From the NCBI GenBank assembly GCA_029204045.2, contig CM055071.1, forward strand, positions 17,319,161 to 17,383,160: DNA of 64,000 nt, written 5' to 3'. The notes under the pieces were generated by a model. The model had not been told where the DNA came from. It saw nothing but the letters and a program-made list of their open reading frames with translations, and searched no databases. This DNA is from Tillandsia leiboldiana. Its lineage: Eukaryota > Streptophyta > Magnoliopsida > Poales > Bromeliaceae. Made by a program: the position numbers and the translations under genes. Shown one piece after another: positions 1 to 9,479 of the stretch; the first letter of the stretch is position 1; each line of letters opens with the position of its first letter.

Positions 1-730
1 AGAATCCGAAATAAGTTTTTTCTCTGGGAAATGAATGAGAAAAATTAACAGAGATAAACTTATTAATCCACATATAGAGAAGAAAGGAAATAACTAGATT
101 AATTCTATGTTTTTTCATCTATATTAATTAATTTGATTCTAGGTTTTCATACTCAGAATTTGAGTAGAATCAAATTAATGAATACTTAGATGGTATTTCC
201 GATCAATCTTTGATCTAAGTATTCGGCGGATCATCACCACCCAAAAACAACGATTTTTCCAAATCGGCGCGTGGACTCGCGTGGCCTTGTGGATTCAAGG
301 TGCTACCGCTCTCGTGGATTCGGAGCGAGGTACGTTCGTGGATTCGAGACGTACTACAGGGTGAAGACCGCGGATTCGGTCAGACGTCGTGGATTCGGCG
401 TTGGACGTAAATCGTGGATTCGAGGCGCGTTGCGGAGCGAGCGGAGAAGATCAACTCGGAGCGTATGGAAAAAGGATGAGTCGTCTGTGAGTGCGTTATA
501 TCACCTTTGTACGTGTTATAATCTTAGTTGATTTCACCGTGTTATCGGTCCCGTGGTTTTTTACTCCTGGTTTTGGAGTTTTCCACGTAAAAATCTTGCG
601 TGTTATTTTCATTTCCGCATTGGGTTTTTATTACGCAAAGATTTTTGAGTGTTTATCGTTTACACCTATTCACCTCCCCTCTAGGTGTTTTTTCCCCTAT
701 TTAGATCCTTATTATAGAGGTGACCCAACA
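1..730 (+). mobile_element. Partial Ty1/copia (Sirevirus-type) LTR, right part
   Basis: This segment is the reverse-complement counterpart of the Sirevirus LTR at 16290-17593; for example, the repeated GTGGATTCG phrases at 290-425 and the block around 665-705 recur there inverted. The left end lies outside the window. The right end is uncertain: similarity to the other LTR becomes poor after about 707, and a terminal CCCAACA is reached at 724-730, where gypsy leader sequence begins. Short open frames here carry no recognisable protein and are treated as chance. The region holds the R/U5 half of the LTR, so no promoter is visible. Confidence 0.75.
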
Positions 731-921
731 TGCCCCCCAACACTACTACCCTTCGGGTCGGGAGCTCTCAGACTCCAGTCTAGGTATCCGGCCCGAAACA
801 ACGAGCTCAGGGCCCAACGTCAGGGAAACACCGCTCACCACGACAAAACCGCAAATCAGCACACCCCAAACACACGACCCAATCTAGCGAAAGTCAAAAA
901 CATCCCCCTATTTTTGTAACT

Positions 922-945
922 TTATGTTGTCTGCAGCCAACATAA
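922..945 (-). other. DIS-like leader hairpin of E0
   Basis: The arms TTATGTTG and CAACATAA (8 bp) enclose an 8-nt loop with the CTGCAG palindrome. It lies 162 nt downstream of the E0 primer-binding site, the same position as in E1, E2 and E3. The arms and loop are seen directly; a role in genomic RNA dimerisation is inferred. Confidence 0.7.
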
Positions 946-1107
946 CTGTCCCACAAAAATAGGATATGTCGATCCATCTTCACTCACAGGAAGAGTCAAA
1001 TAAATAAATCACCGACTTTCACAAAATGTCGCGTCTCTCACGCACTAACATCCTAGGGTCCGCCCAAAAGCCTAGGGTTTCCTAAGTCCCAACTGACCTA
1101 TCCCTAA

Positions 1108-1119
1108 GCTCTGATACCA
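1108..1119 (-). other. Primer-binding site (initiator tRNA-Met) of E0
   Basis: The minus strand reads TGGTATCAGAGC, the usual plant LTR-retrotransposon PBS complementary to the 3' end of initiator tRNA-Met. It sits 7 nt from the LTR end at 1127, which fixes element orientation and shows that the adjoining LTR is a 5' LTR. Confidence 0.9.
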
Positions 1120-1543
1120 ACTAATCTGTCACGCCCCGAGTGTAAACCAGAACTCGGGCTCGTCAACAGATCCGCCGTGCACACGGAATTTTCCGCATAC
1201 ACGAAGCGCCGGTAACCTGCTCAGATAAATCAGATACAAGAGATAATAATAAAAGAGCAATAAAAGCAGAGCTGAACTAAAACTAATACATCTCAGACTG
1301 AAGCTGGAAATAAAATACAATACATCTGTAAAAATGGTACATCTGTCTCTCCCAGCTCACTAAAATAAATACAACCTGCTGGCAAAAGCCAGTCCCAAAG
1401 TAAAAGTACAACCGTCTGAGGAAACATGGGTACACCAACAGTCCAGCTAACTCGCTCATCCTGCCTCGAGATCTATCTACTCAGCCGTCCTCTTTCCTCG
1501 ACCCGCCGCTGAAAGCCCAGCAGCACCCGCAGAAGACACTGCA

Positions 1544-1721
1544 TGTGACGCCCCACTTCCCAGGGGGTCACCCATCCTAGAACTACTCTAGCTCTAGCAC
1601 GCTTAACTCTCATGTTCCTCTTGGATCTTGCTACCATCCAAAATGCTATAGCCGAGTTAGAGATTTTAGTCCTATTATATCATTTATATAGAGGACTAAT
1701 CCAAATTCTGGGGGTGTCACA
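1544..1721 (-). mobile_element. Cassandra-like TRIM solo LTR with 5S rRNA-derived segment
   Basis: A 178-bp insertion in the E0 LTR is bounded by the direct repeat CTGCA (1539-1543 and 1722-1726) and is absent from the related S2 LTR at the corresponding place (about 43672). Its ends are TGTGAC...GTCACA. On the minus strand, positions 1608 to 1555 closely match the 3' half of plant 5S rRNA, including the GTTAAGCGTGCT and AGGATGGGTGACC blocks, so box A- and box C-like pol III promoter elements are largely kept. A 5S-bearing LTR is the hallmark of Cassandra TRIMs. It is shorter than the usual 240-350 bp Cassandra LTR, so it may be a shortened or diverged member. Confidence 0.85.
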
Positions 1722-2283
1722 CTGCAAAACAAGGGAGAAGAAAAAGAGGAAAGAAGAATGGGGGTGAGAACTACTAGTAAACCAGTAGCCTCCCCTAGTG
1801 GGTAAAACCTCAAACTCTGACACACCCACTAGGTCTACCAGAGGCAAAAAGGAAAGAAGTGTGGTAAGCAATAATGACTGCTGAAGAAAGGAAACTACCA
1901 CTACTATGCCTCTAAAATACAGTCCTAGACTGGAATAACCGTATGCAACAGTAACCAACCGTCCCTGATGGACCCAATCTATACCGTCCTAATCATCGGG
2001 CAAGTAAGCAGCGCCGATGTGATAGCAAAACTCCTGCTGCCGCCCTCATCATCGGGCAAATAAGCCGCGCCGATGTGATAGCAAAACTGTCAATAACTGT
2101 CTGACCCCGGCCTCCGAAGGGGAACTCGAGGGGAGCGAACCACACGAGGAAAGCATCACCGGGCAATAACCGCGCCGGTGTGATAAGTATCAAAAGCAGG
2201 ACTGGATCACAACTATAAAGCCCCAGTGGAACACACCCCTCCACTAAAGGAATACTGATCCCCAATCTGATGCACAAATGAAC

Positions 2284-2760
2284 ATCCGGTCAATCGCCCA
2301 AAATCCGCGATCGCCGCAATACCTCACAATCCACAACCAGGTCTCACAACCGACCTCCGGTCAACCGCCCAATATCCGCGGTCGCCTGAATAACCCACAA
2401 TCACAATCATGTCCCACATCCGACATCCGGTCAACCGCCTACTGTCCGCGGTAGCCGCTATAATCCCCCAATCCAAAATCGGGTAAAATAATATGTATCC
2501 GGTCAACCGCCTGCTATCCGCGGGAGCCGCTATAATTCCTCCAATCCAAAATCGGGTAAAATAATATGTATCCGGTCAACCGCCTACTATCCGCGGTAGC
2601 CGCAACTCTACCGACCACATCAAGTCCAACCCCTGACCTCTGGTCAACCGCCCAAAATCCGCAGTTGCCACAAAGCCCTCTAGTCCATAATCATGCCCTA
2701 TTACCGATGTCCTATAACCGGCATCCGGCCAACCGCCCAATATCCGCGGTCGCCGCCAAA
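2284..2760 (-). repeat. Minisatellite in E0 LTR, about 7 imperfect units
   Basis: The core phrase ATCCGGTCAACCGCC followed by a TATCCGCGG-like block recurs at about 2285, 2345, 2421, 2498, 2571, 2638 and 2725, with a spacing of roughly 60-85 bp. The same core recurs in S2 (44220-44640), S1 (10485-10670) and at the window end (63690-63870), so it belongs to class A LTRs. The sense strand repeats GGTTGAC, which contains the W-box core TTGAC. Confidence 0.85.
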
Positions 2761-4072
2761 ACCCATAATCCACAATCCAGGTCCCGGCTACACTAACCCA
2801 AACCCCTGCTCAAACCCGAGCAACTTGAACCACCTGACTAACGAAAAGAAGAAAAGAAGCAAACATGGTTTCTCCTAAGTCAAGTTCCAACATGATAGTG
2901 TAGCGATAAGAAATGGCCTATCTAGATGTCCATACAAGCATGCAAGTGTTCTCAAGGAAGATAAATTAAGCCACTGGTTATTATCCCAATCCACCTATGC
3001 ATGTCATAAAAATTCACAAGTAGTACCACTAACAGGATAAATCATATAGTCCTAATTAAATATTCAATTTCACATGCAAGGTTAAACGCTATAATAGCAA
3101 CCCTATCCCCACACAGGCATGCATAATTCCAATCCCGATCATGATTAATCAAAATGTCCAATATAGAGATCACTCTAATATTCCTAGTGGGTAAGTCAGA
3201 AAAGAGGGATATAGCAACCACCCACCTCGATCGCTAAATCCAAGTCCAAATAGTGCTCTCGCCCAAAAAGATAAACCGCCGCGATCACTGTACAAAAATA
3301 TCCCCAACATACACAAAAATAAACACACAAGTACCCAAATACATGCTGTCCCAGAATTCAGTCCCAAAGATGCCCTATTTTTACCTACGAGATGGAGACC
3401 AAAAATTCCCAAACAATTTCCGCTGCGATCCTCACGTCGAGACGATCGAAATGAGTACTCGCACGCCCAAATCCGATACCTGTAGGCCGAGTTACAAAAT
3501 CAACAAGATAACCATCTCGAAATTCCCAAGAACAAAATCTGTACAACTCCTCCCAGAAAAAGTGGGATTTTCACCTTCGGGCCTATGTCCAAAAATTCCA
3601 TAAAAATTCGAGGACGTTCCTTGCGATGTGTAGATGCAAAACGACTACCGGCACGCCTTAATCCGATGCCTGAGCGCAAAGTTATCGCCGAAACACTATG
3701 GCGCTGTCCAAAACTCCGCCCAAGAAAAAGGGTCAAAAGAAAGCTCGGGAAACTCCAAGATAAACTCGAAACGAGGGGAAACTTAAATCATGAAGATCGT
3801 AGCCCTACCTGTCGAGAAGCCAACGGCGCAAGAATCGACTAAAACGGTGGCCGGAGTAAGCCGGGGGAGTCCTCGAACCCAAACCACGACGAAGGAGATC
3901 ACAAATGAACGAGCGTCGCGCCGCGCCGTAAAAATGAAAACGTCGGGATGCGTGCCGCAGAAAAATCCGGGAATCTACAGATGGAACCAGCTCTGGGAGA
4001 GGAGAAACTTTGATGAAGGTCGCACTGTGAGAAGATGAACAGGGAAATAGCCATCAGCAGTTGTTCTCGGCC

Positions 4073-4080
4073 TATTTATA
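4073..4080 (-). promoter_or_regulatory. TATA box of the E0 LTR
   Basis: The minus strand reads TATAAATA, embedded in an inverted repeat (GCCTAT...ATAGGC). GC-rich U3 lies upstream in sense (4190-4600) and a purine-richer transcribed part downstream. Same context as the TATA boxes of L6, E4 and S2. Confidence 0.75.
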
Positions 4081-4991
4081 GGCTGGGAAAACAATTCCAA
4101 TAATCCCCATTGTGTCCCTGGATTTGGGCGCCCACACGGGATTCGGGCGCCCGAATCCGCTGTGAGCTCCAAAACGCAGAACGCCCGAATCCAACACCCA
4201 GCGCCACGTAGCCCCAAAACAGCGGACAGCCAAAGCGGCCATCCGCCGCGCGCCACGTGGTCCACCCGGCTGCCGACGCGTGGCGCGCACCCGGCCAGCG
4301 CGCCGCTGACGCGCCCACGTGCGCGCTGCCTGCGCCGCCTGCCATCCCTGCACGCACGTGCCCCGAGGCAGCCTGCACCCGCTCCGTGGACCCAGTCCAC
4401 TGCACCAGCCTACCGCCAGCTGCCACGCGTCCTGCCCTCCGGTGCACGTCGGCCCCGTGGACCGCGCACCTGCCCGCGCGCCCGCGCGCCTGCCCGCGCA
4501 CTGCGCGCTGCCCGCCGCCGCGCCTGCGCCTGCCCGAGCCCGCGCCGCCGCCCTCCGCCGTCGCCGGCACTGCCCCAGCAGCCGGAACAGTTCCCCCTTG
4601 CCTCGAAATTCGTGTTTTCGCATCCGGGCTCCAAAAAATACAAATAAATAGTCCATTTTCACCGTTTTCGCGCGCTGAGTCCAAATCCGGTGTCCGATTT
4701 GCCAAATTCTAATTCCAAAATTTGCCGAATGCATCCGGAAAGGTGTTCTTTTGTCCAAACTTCGCGCTGAGCCCAATTTTAATATCTGTTTCGCACGAAA
4801 CCACTTCTACACATCCGACGGGGTCCTCCGATCACTCACGTGATCCATTTTAATCCCTGAGTCCAGCACTTGTGTCCAATTGTGCACAAACACCTCCAAT
4901 ACACAGTACAGACCCCCAGAAGCTGCCAAACACACTACAGAAGCTCTGCTGATCCAACAGTAATCCTCTTGCGGAAATTCGAATCCTCACA

Positions 4992-5353
4992 CATATCTTC
5001 TAAGCATTAAATTCCAAATGTCATAAGTATGTTAGTCAACAAACAACTTGTTAATAATAATACATGCCCAAATAGTTAGTCAAATAGTTAGTCGAGACAT
5101 GCAATTATTCACAATACAAAACCAAAGTTGTTGTCATACTTACCTTTCAAGTTTTAATTGTTCCAAAATTCTCACAAAACCACTTGTCACTTGTTCATAT
5201 CTCTCTCCCCCTTTTTGTCACTAAAATTAGCTAAAAATTTATACAGATTAAGGGAGTTAAAAGTTCAAAAATTGCAAGAACTAAAATTAAAACCTGCAAA
5301 ACAAAAAGATTAGAACAATAGAAAGCCCAAGATTAGATCATTAGAGCAAATGA
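4992..5353 (-). mobile_element. Sirevirus-related non-coding tail
   Basis: AT-rich DNA next to the E0 insertion. On the minus strand it contains a purine tract (GACAAAAAGGGGGAG around 5202-5218) of the type seen near the 3' end of Sireviruses, and an AAAG/GTAAGTATG splice-donor-like site near 5145. No coding potential was seen. Assignment to the same retroelement as the upstream pol is inferred from orientation and position. Confidence 0.45.
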
Positions 5354-5929
5354 TCATTCTAGATCAGACCTGTCTGAATTGCTACAATCCAATTTGTTCA
5401 AAATTCCTTTAAGTAATCTTGATATTTTTGAACATTTTCTTTTCATCTTGTGTATGTCAGTGGACATTCTTTGTTGTTCTACAGACAATCTCCTCTGTTC
5501 TTGTTGAATGGAAGACAATACATTATCTTCTGTGGCATCTCTCCTGGAGGTCGAAGGAGGTTGTGTGGACGCGGACGGTGCATTTTGACCTTCATTCCAT
5601 GGAGATTCTCTAGGCAGAGAGTGTGCTCTGGCGAGGGGTTCATTAATCTGAATTCCACTGCCCCTTGAATTCTTTCGCCTAGTGTACTGCTTGGTTGTTG
5701 AGCAAGACTTCATCAGCTTTTTGTTCTTTAAATAAAACCTATCTTCTTCATTGACGACCTGTTGTACTTCTTTACAAAATGCGTCCCAATCTTCTTCTTC
5801 TTCTGATTCTGACTCAATTTGAGGAACATTCTTCGTCTCTTCTTGATTTGTTCCATCTTGTTCCTTTTTAATAGACACTCGAGTTCCTACCAAAGCTGCG
5901 ATGAACACTAGAAACCATGCAAACACCAT
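5354..5929 (-). CDS. Unidentified 191-aa protein with hydrophobic N-terminus and C-terminal coiled coil (possible Sirevirus env-like ORF)
   Basis: I do not recognise this protein. It starts with a hydrophobic stretch (residues about 1-18, a possible membrane segment or signal anchor). A strongly acidic segment follows (about 40-50, run of E and D), then a basic/serine-rich middle, and a Q/E/K-rich likely coiled coil (about 140-180). It lies downstream of the Sirevirus pol gene on the same strand. Some Sireviruses carry an extra env-like frame with a membrane segment and coiled coil there, so that is one reading. Against it, the frame has its own upstream TATA-like sequence (6458-6467) and a good intron-like pair (5958-6340), with the ATG 28 nt after the acceptor. 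The frame is uninterrupted although the neighbouring pol is broken. It could also be a fragment of another mobile element or a captured gene. Confidence 0.4.
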   Translation of the reverse strand: MVFAWFLVFIAALVGTRVSIKKEQDGTNQEETKNVPQIESESEEEEDWDAFCKEVQQVVNEEDRFYLKNKKLMKSCSTTKQYTRRKNSRGSGIQINEPLARAHSLPRESPWNEGQNAPSASTQPPSTSRRDATEDNVLSSIQQEQRRLSVEQQRMSTDIHKMKRKCSKISRLLKGILNKLDCSNSDRSDLE

Positions 5930-7312
5930 TTTTGCTAGTGCTTTGAAAATGAAGAACCTGCAAGAAAAAACTCAAGAACACGAAAAATTATTTAATTTTC
6001 AAAAATTTGAAAAATTGTACCCAAACAATCATTATCGTGTAGAGAGACTAGGAATCAAGTTAGTTTTGCAAAAAGAATTTTAAAAATATATCAATTCCAT
6101 GATTTTCAAAAATTCTCATTATATGCCCTAAAACCGAATTTTCAAAAATCGAAGCCTAAAAATCCGTTAATCAAGAGAATACCAAGCATATAAACAAAAC
6201 TAATCTACTCAGAGTTTTTATTTCAAAAGAAATTTGACCAAAAACCATCTAGAATTGAATTCGAATCATGATTTTCACTCACGTTTTGATGAACAATGCA
6301 AAAACAGCAAAAAATTTGAGTTTTGATTAAAAAGACTTACTTGAATCTGAAGAACTCGAGTTTGAAAGGCTCCAAATTAGTTGTTTTCTAGAGAGAGAAA
6401 CTCTGGAGACTTGGAAACAAAAGCTTGTGATAAAAAGAAATCAAAACCCTTTCGTTTCTTATAAAACCTAGCCGCGGTCTGGATCGGATCAAGAATCCAG
6501 TCCGGATCGGCTACCCACAGACAATTACTGCGTTCGGGATCCGGAACAGGAATTCCAGTCCGGATCGGCTCCAACTTTTTCTTCAGAAAAATTAAGAAAA
6601 ATTCCAGAAATTCCAGAAAAAGATTGTAATCACATTTGTATGTCAACTTTAAACAAAAATCATCGTTTCATATCAAAAGAAATAGATTATGCTAAATCTA
6701 TCGATAATATCCAAGTAATGAAACGAAAATTTATAAAAATTAAATCCTTTAAAGTTGATCAAGTTCAAAAACATCAATCACGATCTTATGAGTAATGCGT
6801 TTATCAAATCATCAATTTGGTAAAGAAGATGAAGCACAAAGATCGATAGATGTTTGACATCCCAAATAAGTTAGATAATAGCTCTTTCCTCCATGTGGTG
6901 GTAGTTTTCACACTCCTCATTAGGATGTAACTCTTTCCACATCTTTTGAGCATAAACATTTTGATAAACTCCCCCTCAATTGGCTATCAATTATTTAAGA
7001 TATGAAGTATTCAACCAAAAATTGATCTCGTGTTCATACTTAACTCAATTTTCAAATATGATAAAAATTATACCAAGAGATCATTGAGAGAGAAATTGAC
7101 TTTGATCAATTAAAAATGAACTAATTGATATAAATGATCATAGCATCAAATGAATTATCATGATATCCAAACCATAATAAATTTCTCAAAAATATGAAAG
7201 GAAGCAAGTAAAGTCAATTATACTAATGCTCAATTAATGTTCTATGTACAAGCATAGATAAAGAACACAAACACACAACAAAACCTAACCTAAGCAATGA
7301 TTTCAAAAAGTG
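5930..7312 (-). mobile_element. Sirevirus-like LTR/3' region unlike the 5' LTR
   Basis: AT-rich sequence between the pol stop and the 191-aa frame. In sense order it has a polypurine tract (rich in G and A, about 6968-6980), a long AT-rich part, two copies of CCGATCCGGACTGGA (about 6490-6560), a TATA-like TTTTATAAG at 6458-6467, and an intron-like segment 5958-6340. Short palindromic repeats upstream of a TATA box mirror the U3 design of the 16290-17593 LTR, but the sequence is different. I read it as a related Sirevirus LTR of another subfamily, or a chimeric 3' end. Confidence 0.45.
5958..6340 (-). other. Putative spliceosomal intron upstream of the 191-aa frame
   Basis: The minus-strand donor TTCAA/GTAAGTC at 6340 and acceptor TTTTTCTTGCAG/G at 5958 delimit a 383-nt AT-rich segment, a typical plant intron composition. 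It lies between a TATA-like box (6458-6467) and the ATG at 5929. Prediction only. Confidence 0.4.
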
Positions 7313-9198
7313 TTATTTCAAGGAAAGCATTCCAATTGCTTTACACAAATGAATAAACCGTTTTTGATCCAAAGGTTTTGTTAAAATATCAGCTAATTGA
7401 TCTTCAGTTGAAGTATAAGATATTTGAAGAATACTCGATTCAACTAGCTCTCTTAGAAAATGATATCTAAGTTCAATGTGTTTAGTTCTTGAGTGCAACA
7501 CAGGGTTTTTAGAAATATTTATAGCACTAGTGTTGTCACAGAGAATAGTTACCGAAGTCGCAGAAATTCGGAAGTCGCTCAACACGCTTTTCATCCAAAC
7601 CAATTGAGTTGAACAACTACCCGCTGAAATATGTTCCGCTTCGGCAGTCGAGAGTGCAATGCAGTTTTGCTTTTTACTATGCCATGCAACAAGACAATGG
7701 CCAAGATAAAAACATGCACCACTCGTACTTTTCTGATCATCCACTGATCCTGCCCAATCGGCATCTGAATATCCTATTATGTCGAGAGTTGTGCCCATAG
7801 GATACCAAATTCCGAAATTTAATGTTCCTTTGACGTACCGGATGATCCTTTTCACCGCTTTCAGGTGAACCTCCTTTGGTGCTGATTGATATCTCGCGCA
7901 GATCCCAACACTAAAGGATATATCCGGACGACTAGCCGTGAGATAGAGTAGACTTCCAATCATGCTGCGATAAAGCTTCTCGTCTACACTTTCACTAGGA
8001 GATTCACTTCCTAATCCCTTGTTGCTAGTTCCCATTGGAGTCGGAAAGTCTTTAGAGTTTTCTAAATCGAATTTCTTCACCAACTCCTTTGCGTACTTGG
8101 ATTGGCACAAATGGATGCCTTCTTCACTTTGTTTGACTTGCAATCCAAGAAAGTAGGTTAGCTCGCCTATCATGGACATCTCAAATTCGCTTTCCATGGT
8201 TTCCGCGAATTTTGAAGCATCGTTGTTTCTTGTTGCTCCAAATACAATGTCATCGACATAGATTTGTGCCACAATAAAGTTATCCTGAAAATGCTTCACA
8301 AAGAGTGTCCGATCCGCTCCCCCTCGTGTGTAGCCATTTTCCAAAAGGTGCTTTGTCAACCTTTCATACCATGCTCGCGGTGCTTGTTTCAGACCGTAAA
8401 GAGCCTTTTTCAATCGAAAAACATGGTTAGGTAGTTTATGGTCAATGAAACCTTTCGGTTGAGCCACATAAACTTCCTCGTTTAAAAAACCATTTAGAAA
8501 GGCGCTCTTAACGTCCATTTGAAAAAGTTTGATTTTAAAATGACAAGCAATCGCAAAGAGGATGCGAATTGACTCGAGACGAGCTACCGGGGCGAACGTC
8601 ACATCAAAGTCTATACCTTCTATTTGTGAATAGCCCTGAGCAACTAGGCGTGCTTTGTTCCTGATGATGGTACCATCCTCGTTTTTCTTATTCTTGAAAA
8701 TCCATTTAGTACCAATTATGTTGTGTTGCTTCGGAGGCTTCGTTAGTTCCCAGACTTTGTTTCTTTCGAACTGATGGAGCTCTTCCTGCATTGCTTCAAT
8801 CCAGTAATCATCCTGAAGAGCTTCATCGACGTTCTTTGGTTCTACCGTGGAGACGTAACATGTGACTCCACAAACCAATTGTCTCCGAGTCCTGACTCCT
8901 TCTTGTGGGTCTCCAATAATATTTGATTCTGGATGATCCTTGGAGATACGTAACGTTTGAGGTAACGGAGTACTCGGAGGTATGTATGATGATTCCTGCA
9001 TATCAGATAAACTAGAAGAACCATTAGATGCATCAACATTATCGGAAGAATTATTATGAGAAGATGCATTTACAGGAGTATCATCATCAAGAGACATATC
9101 AGGGGTAGATTTATCAGATGAAAAATGAAAAGCTTCATCTACTTTAATATTAAAAGATTCTACCATCGTTTTAGATTCGAGGTTAAAAACCCAATATG
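7313..9198 (-). CDS. pol: Sirevirus (Ty1/copia) reverse transcriptase-RNase H domain, open frame
   Basis: This is the C-terminal part of a copia polyprotein. From the first methionine at 9166 it is 617 residues with no stop. The RT domain begins near residue 139; the first catalytic aspartate is in FQMDVKSAFLNG (about 218) and the second pair in YVDD (303-306). RNase H follows, with GYSDADW (about 466-471), AEAE (about 508-511) and CDNTSA (about 543-548). It copies element RNA into DNA and degrades the template inside virus-like particles. YVDDIVFGAT and the gag features place it in the Sirevirus (SIRE/Maximus) lineage. The methionine is not a real start: the frame continues upstream in the integrase tail after a one-base frameshift near 9199, so this domain could not be made as part of the polyprotein. 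Confidence 0.93.
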
Positions 9199-9400
9199 CC
9201 TACTGTTTGTAGAATAACCCATGAAAATTCCTTCGTCACTTCGAGAGTCAAATTTTCTAAGATTTTCGCGATCACGTAAAATGTAACAGCGACTCCAAAA
9301 GATTCGAAAATATTTGATATTCGGTTTTCTACAAAACCATAGCTCATATGGTGTATTTAAAGTTCCCGGGCGCAAATACACACGATTGATTACGTAGACA
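9199..9400 (-). pseudogene. Sirevirus integrase, C-terminal fragment
   Basis: The minus strand encodes the copia integrase tail, with VYVINRVYLRPGT, PYELW and a YILRDRENLRKFD-like block before the linker to RT. It is cut from the rest of integrase by solo LTR S1, and the host duplication GCGGT (9401-9405) lies inside the codons for the NTAVYVIN stretch. A one-base deletion near 9199 shifts the frame against the downstream RT. Clearly non-functional. Confidence 0.9.
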
Positions 9401-9457
9401 GCGGTTGTCACGCCCCGGGGTCGAAACTGCGACCCGGGCTCGCCAACAGATCCGCCA

Positions 9458-9479
9458 CCTATGCAAAATCCCGCATAGG
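9458..9479 (-). other. Covarying U5 hairpin in S1
   Basis: The arms CCTATGC and GCATAGG (7 bp) enclose an 8-nt loop about 50 nt before the LTR end. The same place in E1, E2, E3 and E0 holds a different sequence with preserved pairing. Confidence 0.7.

Larger units (their letters stand above)
731..1126 (-). mobile_element. E0: 5' untranslated leader of a Ty3/gypsy element (truncated)
   Basis: Read on the minus strand, this is the leader immediately after the E0 LTR. It has the tRNA primer site at 1108-1119, the DIS-like hairpin at 922-945 and a decayed segment resembling the E1 leader at 28560-28760. The element is cut off at about 731 by the copia LTR, so its gag, pol and 3' LTR are missing from this side. 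No credible coding frame remains. Confidence 0.75.
1127..4991 (-). mobile_element. E0 5' LTR, giant class A Ty3/gypsy LTR
   Basis: On the plus strand the LTR begins TGTCACGCCCC and ends CCTCACA, so in sense orientation it runs from 4991 (TGTGAGGATTC) to 1127. At 3865 bp (including the nested 178-bp element) it is far longer than usual plant LTRs. It contains, in sense order, a GC-rich U3 (about 4190-4600), a TATA box at 4073-4080, a conserved splice-donor-like site at 3807-3808, duplicated segments around 3420-3740, a minisatellite at 2284-2760 and the U5 hairpins at its end. It is closely related to S2 at 43266-46818. The right flank is CATAT; no matching duplication can be found because the other end is lost. 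Confidence 0.88.

Noticed and set aside
1555..1608. A genuine 5S rRNA gene
   Set aside because: Only the 3' half is present and it lies within a TG...CA insertion with a 5-bp duplication, as expected for a Cassandra-type LTR.
2284..2760. CRISPR-like spaced repeats
   Set aside because: Units and spacers are both imperfect repeats within a plant LTR, spacing is irregular, and there are no cas genes.
4072..4776. Overlapping frames up to 234 aa in GC-rich DNA (also 12138-12821, 24661-25390, 45859-46512)
   Set aside because: They coincide with U3 regions rich in G-box/CCAAT modules; open on both strands and not conserved as proteins between LTR copies.
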